A DNA stretch of 7,727 nt from Candidatus Kuenenbacteria bacterium GW2011_GWA2_42_15 (GCA_000998185.1 LCCW01000031.1:1-7727), one strand, 5' to 3'. Shown: positions 1-7,500, counted from the first letter of the stretch. Numbers and translations are program-made. The notes: generated from the sequence alone by a model not told the origin.

Positions 1-490
1 CTTTTTAAACCAGTCGTCTAAAATATAGATATACTTGACTTCCACATTTAATCTTGATAAAAGTTTTCTGTATTGTTTAATCTTAAAATCGCAAGTCTGC
101 AATTTCTCGTCAATAGAACCACCGACTGTTTGGGATTTCATTTCTAATACAAAAAATGTGTTATTCACAATCACGAAAATGGCATCATCGGGCACAACCC
201 TTTTTGATACAAAATTTTTATAATTAATGCCTTCTTTGGCAAGATATCGGTAAAATTCATATTTTTTAAAAGATGCGGCGACTTTTTTATTTTTGTAAAA
301 AATTTCAGCGCCTTTAACAGAATAATTTTTCTGTTTTTTGATTTTTAGTGTCAGTAATATAAACCCTATTATTTTTAAAAATTGGTTTAACTACCAAAAT
401 ATTATCTGCCATTAAAACTTCAGCTTCATTTGAATTTTTATTATTTTTTGATATTTTTATTAACTCTTTAATAAAATTTTTTAATTTCAT
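1..490 (-). pseudogene. PD-(D/E)XK nuclease, probable type II restriction enzyme, frameshifted and cut by the window edge
   Basis: Read from 490 leftwards, an ATG opens a 58-codon frame that stops at 314-316. The neighbouring frame then continues open to base 1 and encodes a recognisable nuclease core: a PD pair (bases 187-192) followed by an E-M-K triplet (bases 136-144), which together give the PD-(D/E)XK pattern, and then GGSIDEKLQTCDF and a tail rich in K and Y. I recall similar GS-DEKLQT-FK wording from restriction-like nucleases, but the exact family is not certain. The nuclease frame has no ATG, GTG or TTG near its beginning, so it cannot start by itself there. Removing one A from the run at 334-339 fuses the frames into one sensible protein (NQKQKNYSVKGAEIFY across the join). 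Its ATG overlaps the stop of the preceding nuclease gene as ATGA, which suggests coupled translation. The 3' end lies outside the window. It may be a true pseudogene, a phase-variable gene or a sequencing error. Confidence 0.75.
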
Positions 491-1227
491 ATTTGTATAT
501 TAAAATTATTTTCTAAACTAACAATTTCAAAAGTTTTAGTATGCCATTCGGATAATTTATCATAATCCATAAATTGAACCCTTGATTTGATTGGCACAAA
601 AGCACTTAAAGAAAGTTTACCAATATATTCGTTTTTTCTTACTTTATCGGCAACTATAAAAAAATTAGTGTTAAAATCTTGCAATTCAACAAATTTCAAT
701 AAGGAGTTTTGGATGTCGGCTGAATGTTCCACTTCAAATAACACGCTTGGCATTTTTCTTACATTAAACCAGCAAACATCAATGGTTTTCGCTTTTCTTA
801 TAATATGGTCATAACCAAATTGATAATAATTTTCCTGCGAGCTGACTTCTCCCAATGTTTTACCTAAAAATTTTTTATTTTTATCTTGGCTCGGGATAAA
901 AGCTTCGTATTTTTTCAACTTTCCAATTTCTACCAACAATCCCTGATAATAACTGTGATTAAATTCTTCTTGCTCATTTTTTGAAACTATGTTGGTAGGG
1001 AAAATTTCAAGCGGCAGTTTATTTTTATAGGATTTTAAAGCCCAAAGTCCAGGTTTTATTTTAAAGAAAAATCTTTCATCTTGAACGATGCGACGAATAC
1101 TGGCAAAAGGAGTTTTGGTTTTCCAGTCACACTTTTTTATTTTAAAAACATTTTGGTTAAGAAAACCAAGAGTGGCAAAGCCACCACTTTCTTCCATAAT
1201 CTTTATAACTGCTTCATGTTGTTTCAT
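487..1227 (-). CDS. Restriction endonuclease-like protein with N-terminal winged helix
   Basis: The protein has 246 residues. Residues 1-65 (MKQHEAVIKIMEESGG, then FASIRRIVQ and a GLWAL ending) look like a HARE-HTH/winged-helix DNA-binding domain, which is often fused to restriction nucleases. Residues 90-200 look like a restriction-endonuclease fold: an invariant-looking YYQGLLVEIGKL helix, then KTIDVCWF (D150) and LFEVEHS (E165, E167). The pattern D-x14-E-x-E would be a variant of PD-(D/E)XK in which the last lysine is replaced. I recall the phrase EVEHS from this nuclease group. The likely role is cutting DNA at sites left unmethylated by the partner methyltransferase. The gene begins 4 bases after the broken methyltransferase frame and its TGA stop overlaps the next ATG by four bases, so all three belong to one A+T-rich operon. 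It appears intact, but its specificity cannot be read from the sequence. Assignment as a nuclease is fairly secure; activity is not. Confidence 0.72.
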   Translation of the reverse strand: MKQHEAVIKIMEESGGFATLGFLNQNVFKIKKCDWKTKTPFASIRRIVQDERFFFKIKPGLWALKSYKNKLPLEIFPTNIVSKNEQEEFNHSYYQGLLVEIGKLKKYEAFIPSQDKNKKFLGKTLGEVSSQENYYQFGYDHIIRKAKTIDVCWFNVRKMPSVLFEVEHSADIQNSLLKFVELQDFNTNFFIVADKVRKNEYIGKLSLSAFVPIKSRVQFMDYDKLSEWHTKTFEIVSLENNFNIQI

Positions 1228-1231
1228 GTTT

Positions 1232-1483
1232 TTAATAATTTAATTTCTTTGTGCCATTGCTTAAATCCCAATCACCCTTTTTCACACTGACCATTTTACC
1301 ATTTTGGCAAGTAAATGAACCACTGGATAAAAAGTACGGCGGGTCGGCAAAAATCATATCCACTGAATTTTCCGGAATTTGCTCTAAAATTTTTAGACAA
1401 TCATTATAAAATAATACAAAATTATCCTTAACAAAATAGGGCTTGCTTTTTATCTCGCTTAAAATTTTCTTGGCATGGGGCAT
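1232..1483 (-). pseudogene. Truncated beta-class DNA adenine methyltransferase (DPPY protein)
   Basis: This 83-residue frame is the N-terminal part of an amino-methyltransferase. Residues 17-31 (FVKDNFVLFYNDCLK) and 40-51 (SVDMIFADPPYF) give the start region and the catalytic DPPY motif IV. VSVKKGDWD (66-73) follows, as I remember from the DpnA/M2.DpnII-like N6-adenine methyltransferases, which are about 270 residues long. Beta-class enzymes carry the target-recognition domain and the FxGxG AdoMet site after the DPPY motif. All of that is missing, so this product should be inactive. After GDWD the frame runs only into SNGTKKLNY and a TAA. A different frame, 1224-1265, reads FKQWHKEIKLLKT and ends in a TGA that overlaps the next gene's ATG, which may be the displaced original C-terminus. 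The ATG at 1483 has no clear Shine-Dalgarno sequence. Confidence 0.75.
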
Positions 1484-1520
1484 ATGAGGATCAATCCAAC
1501 CAAGCTTATATCATATCTCC

Positions 1521-1549
1521 ATTATCTCATCTTCCCGTCAAAAGATCAA
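1521..1549 (-). promoter_or_regulatory. Candidate sigma-70-type promoter for the R-M operon
   Basis: On the minus strand TTGATC (1549-1544) is followed after exactly 17 bases by GATAAT (1526-1521). These match the -35 and -10 consensus at 4 of 6 and 5 of 6 positions. Transcription would begin near 1514, about 30 bases before the methyltransferase ATG at 1483. The site lies just after a hairpin terminator, where a new transcription unit would be expected. A+T-rich DNA throws up such matches by chance, so the call is tentative. Confidence 0.35.
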
Positions 1550-1556
1550 CCACGCC

Positions 1557-1588
1557 AAATATTTAAGAAACGCGCCGCTTGGCGCGTT
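1557..1588 (-). terminator. Probable intrinsic terminator at the end of the atp-carbonic anhydrase operon
   Basis: The minus strand reads AACGCGCC, loop AAGC, GGCGCGTT, a perfect 8-base stem with a tetraloop, followed by TCTTAAATATTT. The stem is strongly G+C-rich in an A+T-rich setting. The U-tract is imperfect but present only on the minus-strand side; on the plus strand the stem is followed by C and A runs. It lies 27 bases after the stop codon of the carbonic-anhydrase-like gene and about 75 bases before the methyltransferase start, so it most likely ends the ATP synthase transcript. Confidence 0.6.
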
Positions 1589-1614
1589 CCCCCAAAAACG
1601 ATTATCAATCCGCC

Positions 1615-2028
1615 TTATCCTTTGAGCCATCGGCACTCCCCTGTTTTCTCAATAGCAACATATTTTACCGTCACTTCAAAATCCGGCAAATTACTTTTAA
1701 TTATCTCTTTTACCTTTTCATTATTCTCCTTATGAACCGCGAGTTCGTGTTCAAAATCATTAAAAACATAACCGTTTTTCTGGTACGCCCCGCAATCCAG
1801 ATGATCAAAAAGCGCCACCGTATCCGGTCCGTGCATCGCCTGATACAGTTTGATTCTCTCAATAATGCCGCCGACTTTATCCGGATTTAAAAAATCCAAA
1901 ATCGGGTTCTCATACTGAATGCTGTCAAAGTGGCCGAAACAATTATTCTCAACCAAGTAGCCATGGTAAATTTTCTGGATCCGCGGGTCAGTGCAAATAA
2001 TATGAATGTATTTCGCGTTGTGAGACAT
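1615..2028 (-). CDS. Beta-carbonic-anhydrase-like zinc protein
   Basis: The 137-residue protein has the layout of a small beta-class carbonic anhydrase. CTDPR at 12-16 supplies a zinc-ligand cysteine (C12) and the Asp-Arg pair (D14, R16), and FDHLDCG at 74-80 supplies the H-x-x-C ligand pair (H76, C79). Known beta enzymes interconvert CO2 and bicarbonate with exactly this Cys-His-Cys zinc site and Asp-Arg dyad. The protein is shorter than classical beta enzymes (about 200 residues) and closer to the short clade with only the core fold. It has no signal peptide, so it is presumably cytoplasmic. The gene begins 9 bases after atpC and lies ahead of the hairpin terminator, so it is probably the last gene of the ATP synthase transcript. 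Enzymatic activity is inferred from motifs only; divergent members of this fold may have other roles. Confidence 0.7.
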   Translation of the reverse strand: MSHNAKYIHIICTDPRIQKIYHGYLVENNCFGHFDSIQYENPILDFLNPDKVGGIIERIKLYQAMHGPDTVALFDHLDCGAYQKNGYVFNDFEHELAVHKENNEKVKEIIKSNLPDFEVTVKYVAIEKTGECRWLKG

Positions 2029-2037
2029 ATTTTAGGC

Positions 2038-2367
2038 TTAATCAATTTTTATGCCTTTTCTGTTTCTGTGTTTTCTCGCCACTTTCAATCTGGCCAACTC
2101 TCTTTGGAGCTTAGCTGCCACGGCCGCGTATTCTTTCGCGTCTCCCATTTTTTCCTTTAATAATTCCTCCGCTCTTTTTCTGGCTTCTTCCGCTCTTTGC
2201 TCATCAATCTCTGCGGCGTGCTCGGCCGTGTCGGCCAAAACCACCACATGATTAACCAAAACCGTAATCTGCCCCATTTCTGTTGGCAAGCTAATACTGT
2301 CTACCTCATCTCGGTAAACATTCTTTTCTGGCGTTGTTATCTCAAAATGGATTTTCTTATTATCCAT
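2038..2367 (-). CDS. atpC: F1 ATP synthase epsilon subunit, with shortened beta-sandwich
   Basis: Epsilon belongs to the central rotor stalk and regulates F1. The N-terminus (KIHFEITTPEKNVY, then SLPTEMGQITVL, about 6-37) matches the start of the beta-sandwich domain. VVVLADTAEHAAEID (41-55) matches its last strand, and residues 56-97 (EEARKRAEELL to LARLKVA) form the C-terminal helical hairpin. Between NH (39-40) and VVVLAD there should be about 35-37 residues carrying the middle strands and the usual SGG-EV motif, and they are absent. The length is therefore 109 instead of about 135-140 even though the C-terminal tail is slightly longer than in E. coli. The reading frame is kept. The gene follows atpD after an unusual 231-base spacer, and its ATG has no visible Shine-Dalgarno sequence. 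The identity is clear from helices, strand and position. Confidence 0.9.
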   Translation of the reverse strand: MDNKKIHFEITTPEKNVYRDEVDSISLPTEMGQITVLVNHVVVLADTAEHAAEIDEQRAEEARKRAEELLKEKMGDAKEYAAVAAKLQRELARLKVARKHRNRKGIKID

Positions 2368-2598
2368 AAAATTATCTACTAAATTACGAAGCCGTTACTA
2401 ATTTACGAATACAATTTCCAAGATACAAGATACAATTTCCAAATAGATTCCAAAGCTCAAATTCCAATAATATCCCAATTGATTCGTTAATCCGTTAATT
2501 CATCAATTGGCTAATTTAGTAATTCCTTGTACGAATTACTAATTATGAGTTACTGAATTTCCTACAACCCTACCTTCCTACTAACCTACAAACCTGAC
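2368..2598. repeat. Low-complexity, palindrome-rich spacer between atpD and atpC
   Basis: This 231-base spacer holds no gene. It is built from degenerate A+T-rich words. There is a direct repeat of ATACAATTTCCAA (2409-2421 and 2430-2442). One inverted repeat is CCAATTGAT/ATCAATTGG (2475-2483 and 2502-2510) around an 18-base loop in which CGTTAAT occurs twice. Another is TTAGTAATTC/GAATTACTAA (2516-2525 and 2533-2542) around a 7-base loop. The minus strand from 2598 to 2560 repeats GTAGG. I recall similar spacers in Parcubacteria-type genomes. The stems are A+T-rich and lack U-tracts, so they are not obvious terminators. Confidence 0.65.
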
Positions 2599-3993
<1,395 letters not shown>

Positions 3994-4080
3994 ACATTGA
4001 CTTTATTTAATGATAAAATAAGTAAGCCGCTGAAATAAAAATTAACTATTTTAAATTTGCTAATTTTTAATTTTTATTTG

Positions 4081-4114
4081 TCATTGCTCCGCAATGACCC
4101 CGCAATCTGCGGGG
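4081..4114. repeat. Two abutting perfect hairpins in the atpG-atpD spacer
   Basis: TCATTGC-TCC-GCAATGA (4081-4097) is directly followed by CCCCGCA-ATC-TGCGGGG (4098-4114). Each has a perfect 7-base stem with a 3-base loop and no base lies between them. On the transcribed strand the pair is followed by an A-rich, not U-rich, tract, so it is not a standard terminator. It resembles the TCATTGC...GCAATG palindromic intergenic repeats found dispersed in many bacterial genomes, and may be such an element or an RNA processing or stability structure. The rest of the spacer up to the atpD start is A+T-rich with no gene. Confidence 0.65.
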
Positions 4115-4131
4115 TGCAAGCAGAGCCAGCA

Positions 4132-4162
4132 TTTTGCCTTTTGCCTTTTTAATTTTGCCTTT
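4132..4162. repeat. GGCAAAA heptad-type repeat just after the atpG stop
   Basis: On the plus strand TTTTGCC occurs three times here (TTTTGCCTTTTGCC, then TTTTAATTTTGCC), giving GGCAAAA words on the transcribed strand immediately behind the atpG stop codon. The same word dominates the spacer between atpE and atpF at 7501-7571, so it is a recurring spacer element of this operon rather than chance sequence. Confidence 0.6.
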
Positions 4163-4954
4163 TTAACTCATCGCTGCTTTGGTGCCGGAAATTTCCGCTA
4201 TCTCCTGGGTGATACCAGCCTGCCTGGCTTGATTATAAGCCAGAGTCAGGTCATCAATCAGATCATGGGCCGCCTCAGTCGCGTTTTTCATGGCCAGCAT
4301 TCTGGCTGAATGTTCTGACGCGTCCGATTCCAAAACGGCTTGATAAATCTGAGTTTCTATCAACCGAGGCAAGGTCTTTTGCAAAACCTCGGCCGGACTG
4401 GGCTCAAATAAATATTCCCGCAGGTCAGCTTTGACTCCCAAAGTATTGCGGGTTAGTTCGCCAACATCTCCCAAAAGAGCATCCTCCTCTTGGGGTATTG
4501 GCAAAAGTTGTTTAATTCTTGGGATCTGTTTTAAAGAAGAAATGGCCGCCAGTTGTTTATATTTTAAAGTTATGTCTCTGGCCTTTTTGCCCAGTAGAAA
4601 AAAATCTACGGCCGGCGCCTTGTCGCCGCTGAATAAACCCAGCGCGTATTGATAGGCGCTGGCCACTATTTGGGCATTAAACGAACCGCATAACCCGCGG
4701 TTGGAAGCCACTAAAACCACCGCCACCTTTTTAACTTCTCTGGCCTGCAGTAATTTGTGGTAAGTCTGGCCGGTTCTTTTGGCCAAATCAACCACAATCT
4801 GCCAGGCCAAATGAGCGTAACCCCGGCTCAAAAGCATATGGTCAACCGCCTTGCGCATTTTTACGGCCGAAATCAGCTCCATGGCTTTGGTTATCTTGCT
4901 GGTGCTTTTAACGGACTTTATTCTTCTTTTAATTTCTCGCGTAGCCTGGGCCAT
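4163..4954 (-). CDS. atpG: F1 ATP synthase gamma subunit, with shortened globular domain
   Basis: Gamma is the rotating central shaft of F1. The N-terminal helix (REIKRRIKSVKSTSKITKAM, 6-25) and the C-terminal helix (SEHSARMLAMKNATEAA, 213-229, to NQARQAGITQEIAEISG, 241-257) form the expected coiled coil, and SNRGLCGSFN (84-93) marks the Rossmann-like domain. The protein has 263 residues against about 285-300 usually. From GKKARD (122-127) the sequence reaches SSLKQIPRIKQLLPI (139-153) after only about 11 residues, whereas E. coli has about 40 more in this interval. The missing part should hold a helix and a strand of the globular domain. The frame is intact. The gene begins 9 bases after atpA, with AAAGAA upstream as a weak Shine-Dalgarno sequence. 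Confidence 0.95.
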   Translation of the reverse strand: MAQATREIKRRIKSVKSTSKITKAMELISAVKMRKAVDHMLLSRGYAHLAWQIVVDLAKRTGQTYHKLLQAREVKKVAVVLVASNRGLCGSFNAQIVASAYQYALGLFSGDKAPAVDFFLLGKKARDITLKYKQLAAISSLKQIPRIKQLLPIPQEEDALLGDVGELTRNTLGVKADLREYLFEPSPAEVLQKTLPRLIETQIYQAVLESDASEHSARMLAMKNATEAAHDLIDDLTLAYNQARQAGITQEIAEISGTKAAMS

Positions 4955-4963
4955 AAATATTCT

Positions 4964-6487
4964 TTAAGATTTAAAACTGGCCTGATTATATGCCAGCACT
5001 GCCTGCTCAATAACTGCTTTCATTTTATCAGTCAGGCCTTCCGGCTTCACAACTTCTGCCAAAAGCTTTTTATAATTAGCCTGGCAATATTTAATAAAAC
5101 CGGTTTCCCAGGCTTTTATTTCTTCCACCGGAATTTCATTAATTAAACCATTCACCGCGGCATATAAAACCACCACCTGATAAGCTACCGGCATGGGCTC
5201 GGATTGGCCTTGTTTTAATATCTCCGATAATCTCTTGCCGAGCTCCAGCCTCTTTTTGGTTTCCGGATCAAGGTCAGAACTGAACTGGGCGAAAGCTTCC
5301 AACTCTCTAAACTGCGCCAGGTCAATGCGCAATTTGCCGGCGACTTGCTTCATGGCTTTGATTTGCGCCGCCGAGCCGACCCGAGAAACCGACAGACCGA
5401 CATTGACCGCCGGCCGGACGCCTTGATAAAACAAATCCGATTCCAGATAAATCTGCCCGTCGGTAATGGAAATCACATTAGTTGGAATATAGGCTGAAAC
5501 ATCACCGGCCTGGGTTTCAATAATCGGCAAGGCAGTCAATGAGCCACCGCCATAGTCAGCATTGAGTTTGGCTGATCTTTCTAATAGTCTTGAATGCAAA
5601 TAAAATATGTCACCGGGATAAGCCTCACGGCCAGGCGGCCTTCTCAAGAGCAAAGAAATCTCGCGATAAGACCAAGCGTGTTTTGACAAATCGTCATAAA
5701 CCACCAAAACATCCTTGCCTTTGTCCATAAAATATTCGCCCATGGCGCAACCGGCGTAAGGAGCGATAAAAGACAACGAAGCCGGATCCGACGCGCCAGC
5801 CAAAACTACGATTGTATTTTCCATGGCGCCCCGGCTGGTAAATTCAGCCACGATTTTAGCTACCTTGGATTCCTTTTGGCCGATCGCCACATAAATGCAA
5901 ATTACCTCTTTATCTTTCTGGTTGATAATCGTGTCAATGACAATGGCTGTCTTGCCAGTCTGCCTGTCGCCGATAATGAGCTCCCGTTGCCCGCGGCCAA
6001 TCGGAATCATCGCGTCAATGGCCTTGAGGCCGGTTTGGATTGGTTTATCAACGGATTGGCGTGTGATCACGCCCGGCGCGATTTTTTCCACCGGATAAAA
6101 AACATCAGTGTTTATTTTACCCTTGCCGTCTATCGGCTGGCCCAGCGGATTTACCACCCGACCAATCATCTTGTCCCCCACCGGCACTGCCAAAATTCTG
6201 CCAGCGGCAAAAGCCGTATCCCCTTCCTTCAGTCCGCTTGAATCGCCTAAAACAATCGCTCCCACGCTGCCGTCGTTCAGATTCAAAGCCACGCCGAAAA
6301 TAGATTCCTGGCCTTCTTTCCTAAATTCAATCATTTCAGACATTTTAACCTGATTTAAGCCGGAAAGTCTGACAATACCGTCGCCCACTTCCACTATCGT
6401 GCCCACCTGCTCTTCCTGAACCTCGGTTTTAAAACTGGCGAGCTGCGCGCGCAACTCTTTTAAAATTTCTTCTTTGTTTATTTTCAT
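4964..6487 (-). CDS. atpA: F1 ATP synthase alpha subunit
   Basis: At 507 residues this matches the family's usual length. Alpha alternates with beta in the F1 hexamer, binds non-exchanging nucleotide and gives the arginine finger to the catalytic site. An N-terminal helix that contacts delta (1-25) and a beta-barrel (about 26-95) lead to Walker A GDRQTGKT (173-180). Walker B is VLVVYDDLSKHA (260-271, D265/D266). The alpha signature SVSRVGSAAQ (366-375) contains the arginine finger R369. A helical domain follows (QFRELEAFAQFSSDLD and on). All key residues are present and nothing is missing. It starts 11 bases after the atpH stop, with no strong Shine-Dalgarno sequence, and is followed 9 bases later by atpG, so the three genes are surely co-transcribed. 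Confidence 0.97.
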   Translation of the reverse strand: MKINKEEILKELRAQLASFKTEVQEEQVGTIVEVGDGIVRLSGLNQVKMSEMIEFRKEGQESIFGVALNLNDGSVGAIVLGDSSGLKEGDTAFAAGRILAVPVGDKMIGRVVNPLGQPIDGKGKINTDVFYPVEKIAPGVITRQSVDKPIQTGLKAIDAMIPIGRGQRELIIGDRQTGKTAIVIDTIINQKDKEVICIYVAIGQKESKVAKIVAEFTSRGAMENTIVVLAGASDPASLSFIAPYAGCAMGEYFMDKGKDVLVVYDDLSKHAWSYREISLLLRRPPGREAYPGDIFYLHSRLLERSAKLNADYGGGSLTALPIIETQAGDVSAYIPTNVISITDGQIYLESDLFYQGVRPAVNVGLSVSRVGSAAQIKAMKQVAGKLRIDLAQFRELEAFAQFSSDLDPETKKRLELGKRLSEILKQGQSEPMPVAYQVVVLYAAVNGLINEIPVEEIKAWETGFIKYCQANYKKLLAEVVKPEGLTDKMKAVIEQAVLAYNQASFKS

Positions 6488-6498
6488 ATAATCTAAAG

Positions 6499-6903
6499 TT
6501 ACTGAATTAAAGTATTTTTTAAATTAATTACCTGCCTTTGCAGCGTACAATCAAACATCATATCAGCCACCATTATTTTTACGCCGCCGAGAACCGTCGG
6601 ATCGATTTTCTCGATCAACTCCACTTTTTTGGCTGAAGGTCTGATTTTTTTAACATAGTCCAGAAGCGTTTTTCGGAGCTCGCCGTCAATTTGCCTGGCC
6701 ACGGTTGCCACTGCCGTCGTTAAGCCCTCTTCTTTTTTATAGTATTCGTCAAAAGCCTTGATAATATTTTCTATTTGCCCCAGATCGCCGTTTGCCTCCA
6801 AAAGACACAGAAAACCATAAAGCAGACGATCGGTCTTCCGGTCTTCGTTTTTTGCCAACAGTTTATACAATATTTCTCCGTATGTTTGGGCTTTAATCTT
6901 CAT
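6499..6903 (-). CDS. atpH: ATP synthase delta subunit, short form
   Basis: Delta links the top of F1 to the b-subunit stalk. The N-terminal TYGEILYKLL (7-16) matches the first helix of the family. FLCLLEANGDLGQIENII (31-48) matches the later conserved helix, and KIDPTVLGGVKIMVADMMFD (99-118) is the C-terminal signature with its GG pair. At 134 residues it is about 40 shorter than E. coli delta (177). The shortage falls in the N-terminal helical domain, between residues 18 and 28. I recall similarly short delta subunits in CPR bacteria, so this is probably lineage-typical rather than damage. Its ATG lies inside the end of atpF (11-base overlap), which points to translational coupling. Confidence 0.9.
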   Translation of the reverse strand: MKIKAQTYGEILYKLLAKNEDRKTDRLLYGFLCLLEANGDLGQIENIIKAFDEYYKKEEGLTTAVATVARQIDGELRKTLLDYVKKIRPSAKKVELIEKIDPTVLGGVKIMVADMMFDCTLQRQVINLKNTLIQ

Positions 6904-7453
6904 CTTTTTCTAAAAATTTTTTAATGACTTTTTTGTCGGTTTCCGCGTCAAGTCTTGCCGGGATTATCTTTAAAAGCGCCGTCTCTATCATCGCGGCTGT
7001 TTCCGTTTTTATTTCTTTAACTATTTTGTTCCTGTCCTCCGCCAGTCTCTCTCTCGCCACTGCCAATTGTTTATTAATCCTCTCTTCCGCTTCAGCCACC
7101 AACCGACTGTTGTTTTCCGTTGCTTCACTCTCTACCTTGGCCAAAATCACCGCTGCCTCTTTTTTCGCCCCAGACAGAATTGCCGCCTGCTCCTCTTTGG
7201 CATTAGCTAACCGCTGCTCAATCTCTTGTGCTTCCTTCAAGCTTTTTTCTATTTTTTTACTGCGCTCATTTAAAATTTTAACTAGCGGCCGATAGACCCA
7301 GCGCCACAAGACAAAAAGCACCAAAGCGAAATTAACGAGCTGGGCCGCGAACAATTTTCCGTCAATGCCCAAAATCTCCGTGAAAGACTGGCTGCCCGCC
7401 TCACGGCTGACCTCTTCGGCCGCTTGCGCGATCTGAATAAAATGGTTAAACAT
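6893..7453 (-). CDS. atpF: ATP synthase b subunit (stator stalk)
   Basis: The b subunit anchors the peripheral stalk in the membrane and holds F1 still. Residues about 33-55 (KLFAAQLVNFALVLFVLW and RWVYRPL) form the single membrane helix. They are followed by a long, charged coiled coil (ERSKKIEKSLKEAQEIEQRL onward to the end) rich in A, E, K and Q. I chose the ATG at 7453, which gives 186 residues. A TTG at 7474 in the same frame would add seven residues (xLIKIIN); neither has a visible Shine-Dalgarno sequence. A roughly 30-residue tail before the membrane helix (MFNHFIQIAQAAEEVSREAG) is longer than in many b subunits. The 3' end overlaps atpH by 11 bases. Confidence 0.93.
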   Translation of the reverse strand: MFNHFIQIAQAAEEVSREAGSQSFTEILGIDGKLFAAQLVNFALVLFVLWRWVYRPLVKILNERSKKIEKSLKEAQEIEQRLANAKEEQAAILSGAKKEAAVILAKVESEATENNSRLVAEAEERINKQLAVARERLAEDRNKIVKEIKTETAAMIETALLKIIPARLDAETDKKVIKKFLEKDED

Positions 7454-7500
7454 ATTGATAATTTTTATTAACAAACAAGAAGCTACTTAAATTATTATCT

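Noticed and set aside
35..223. Plus-strand frame of 62 codons
   Set aside because: It lies exactly antisense to the PD...EMK nuclease core, which has clear family motifs; the plus frame has none.
1579..1890. Plus-strand frames of 86-103 codons over the carbonic-anhydrase-like gene
   Set aside because: They are antisense shadows; the minus strand carries the zinc-site motifs and continuous operon spacing.
4098..4114. CCCCGCA/TGCGGGG hairpin as a transcription terminator
   Set aside because: No U-run follows on either strand, and beta and epsilon downstream must be expressed with the rest of the operon.
7454..7474. TTG at 7474 as the start of atpF
   Set aside because: It has no Shine-Dalgarno support, and the ATG at 7453 is the more usual start codon; the TTG cannot be fully excluded.
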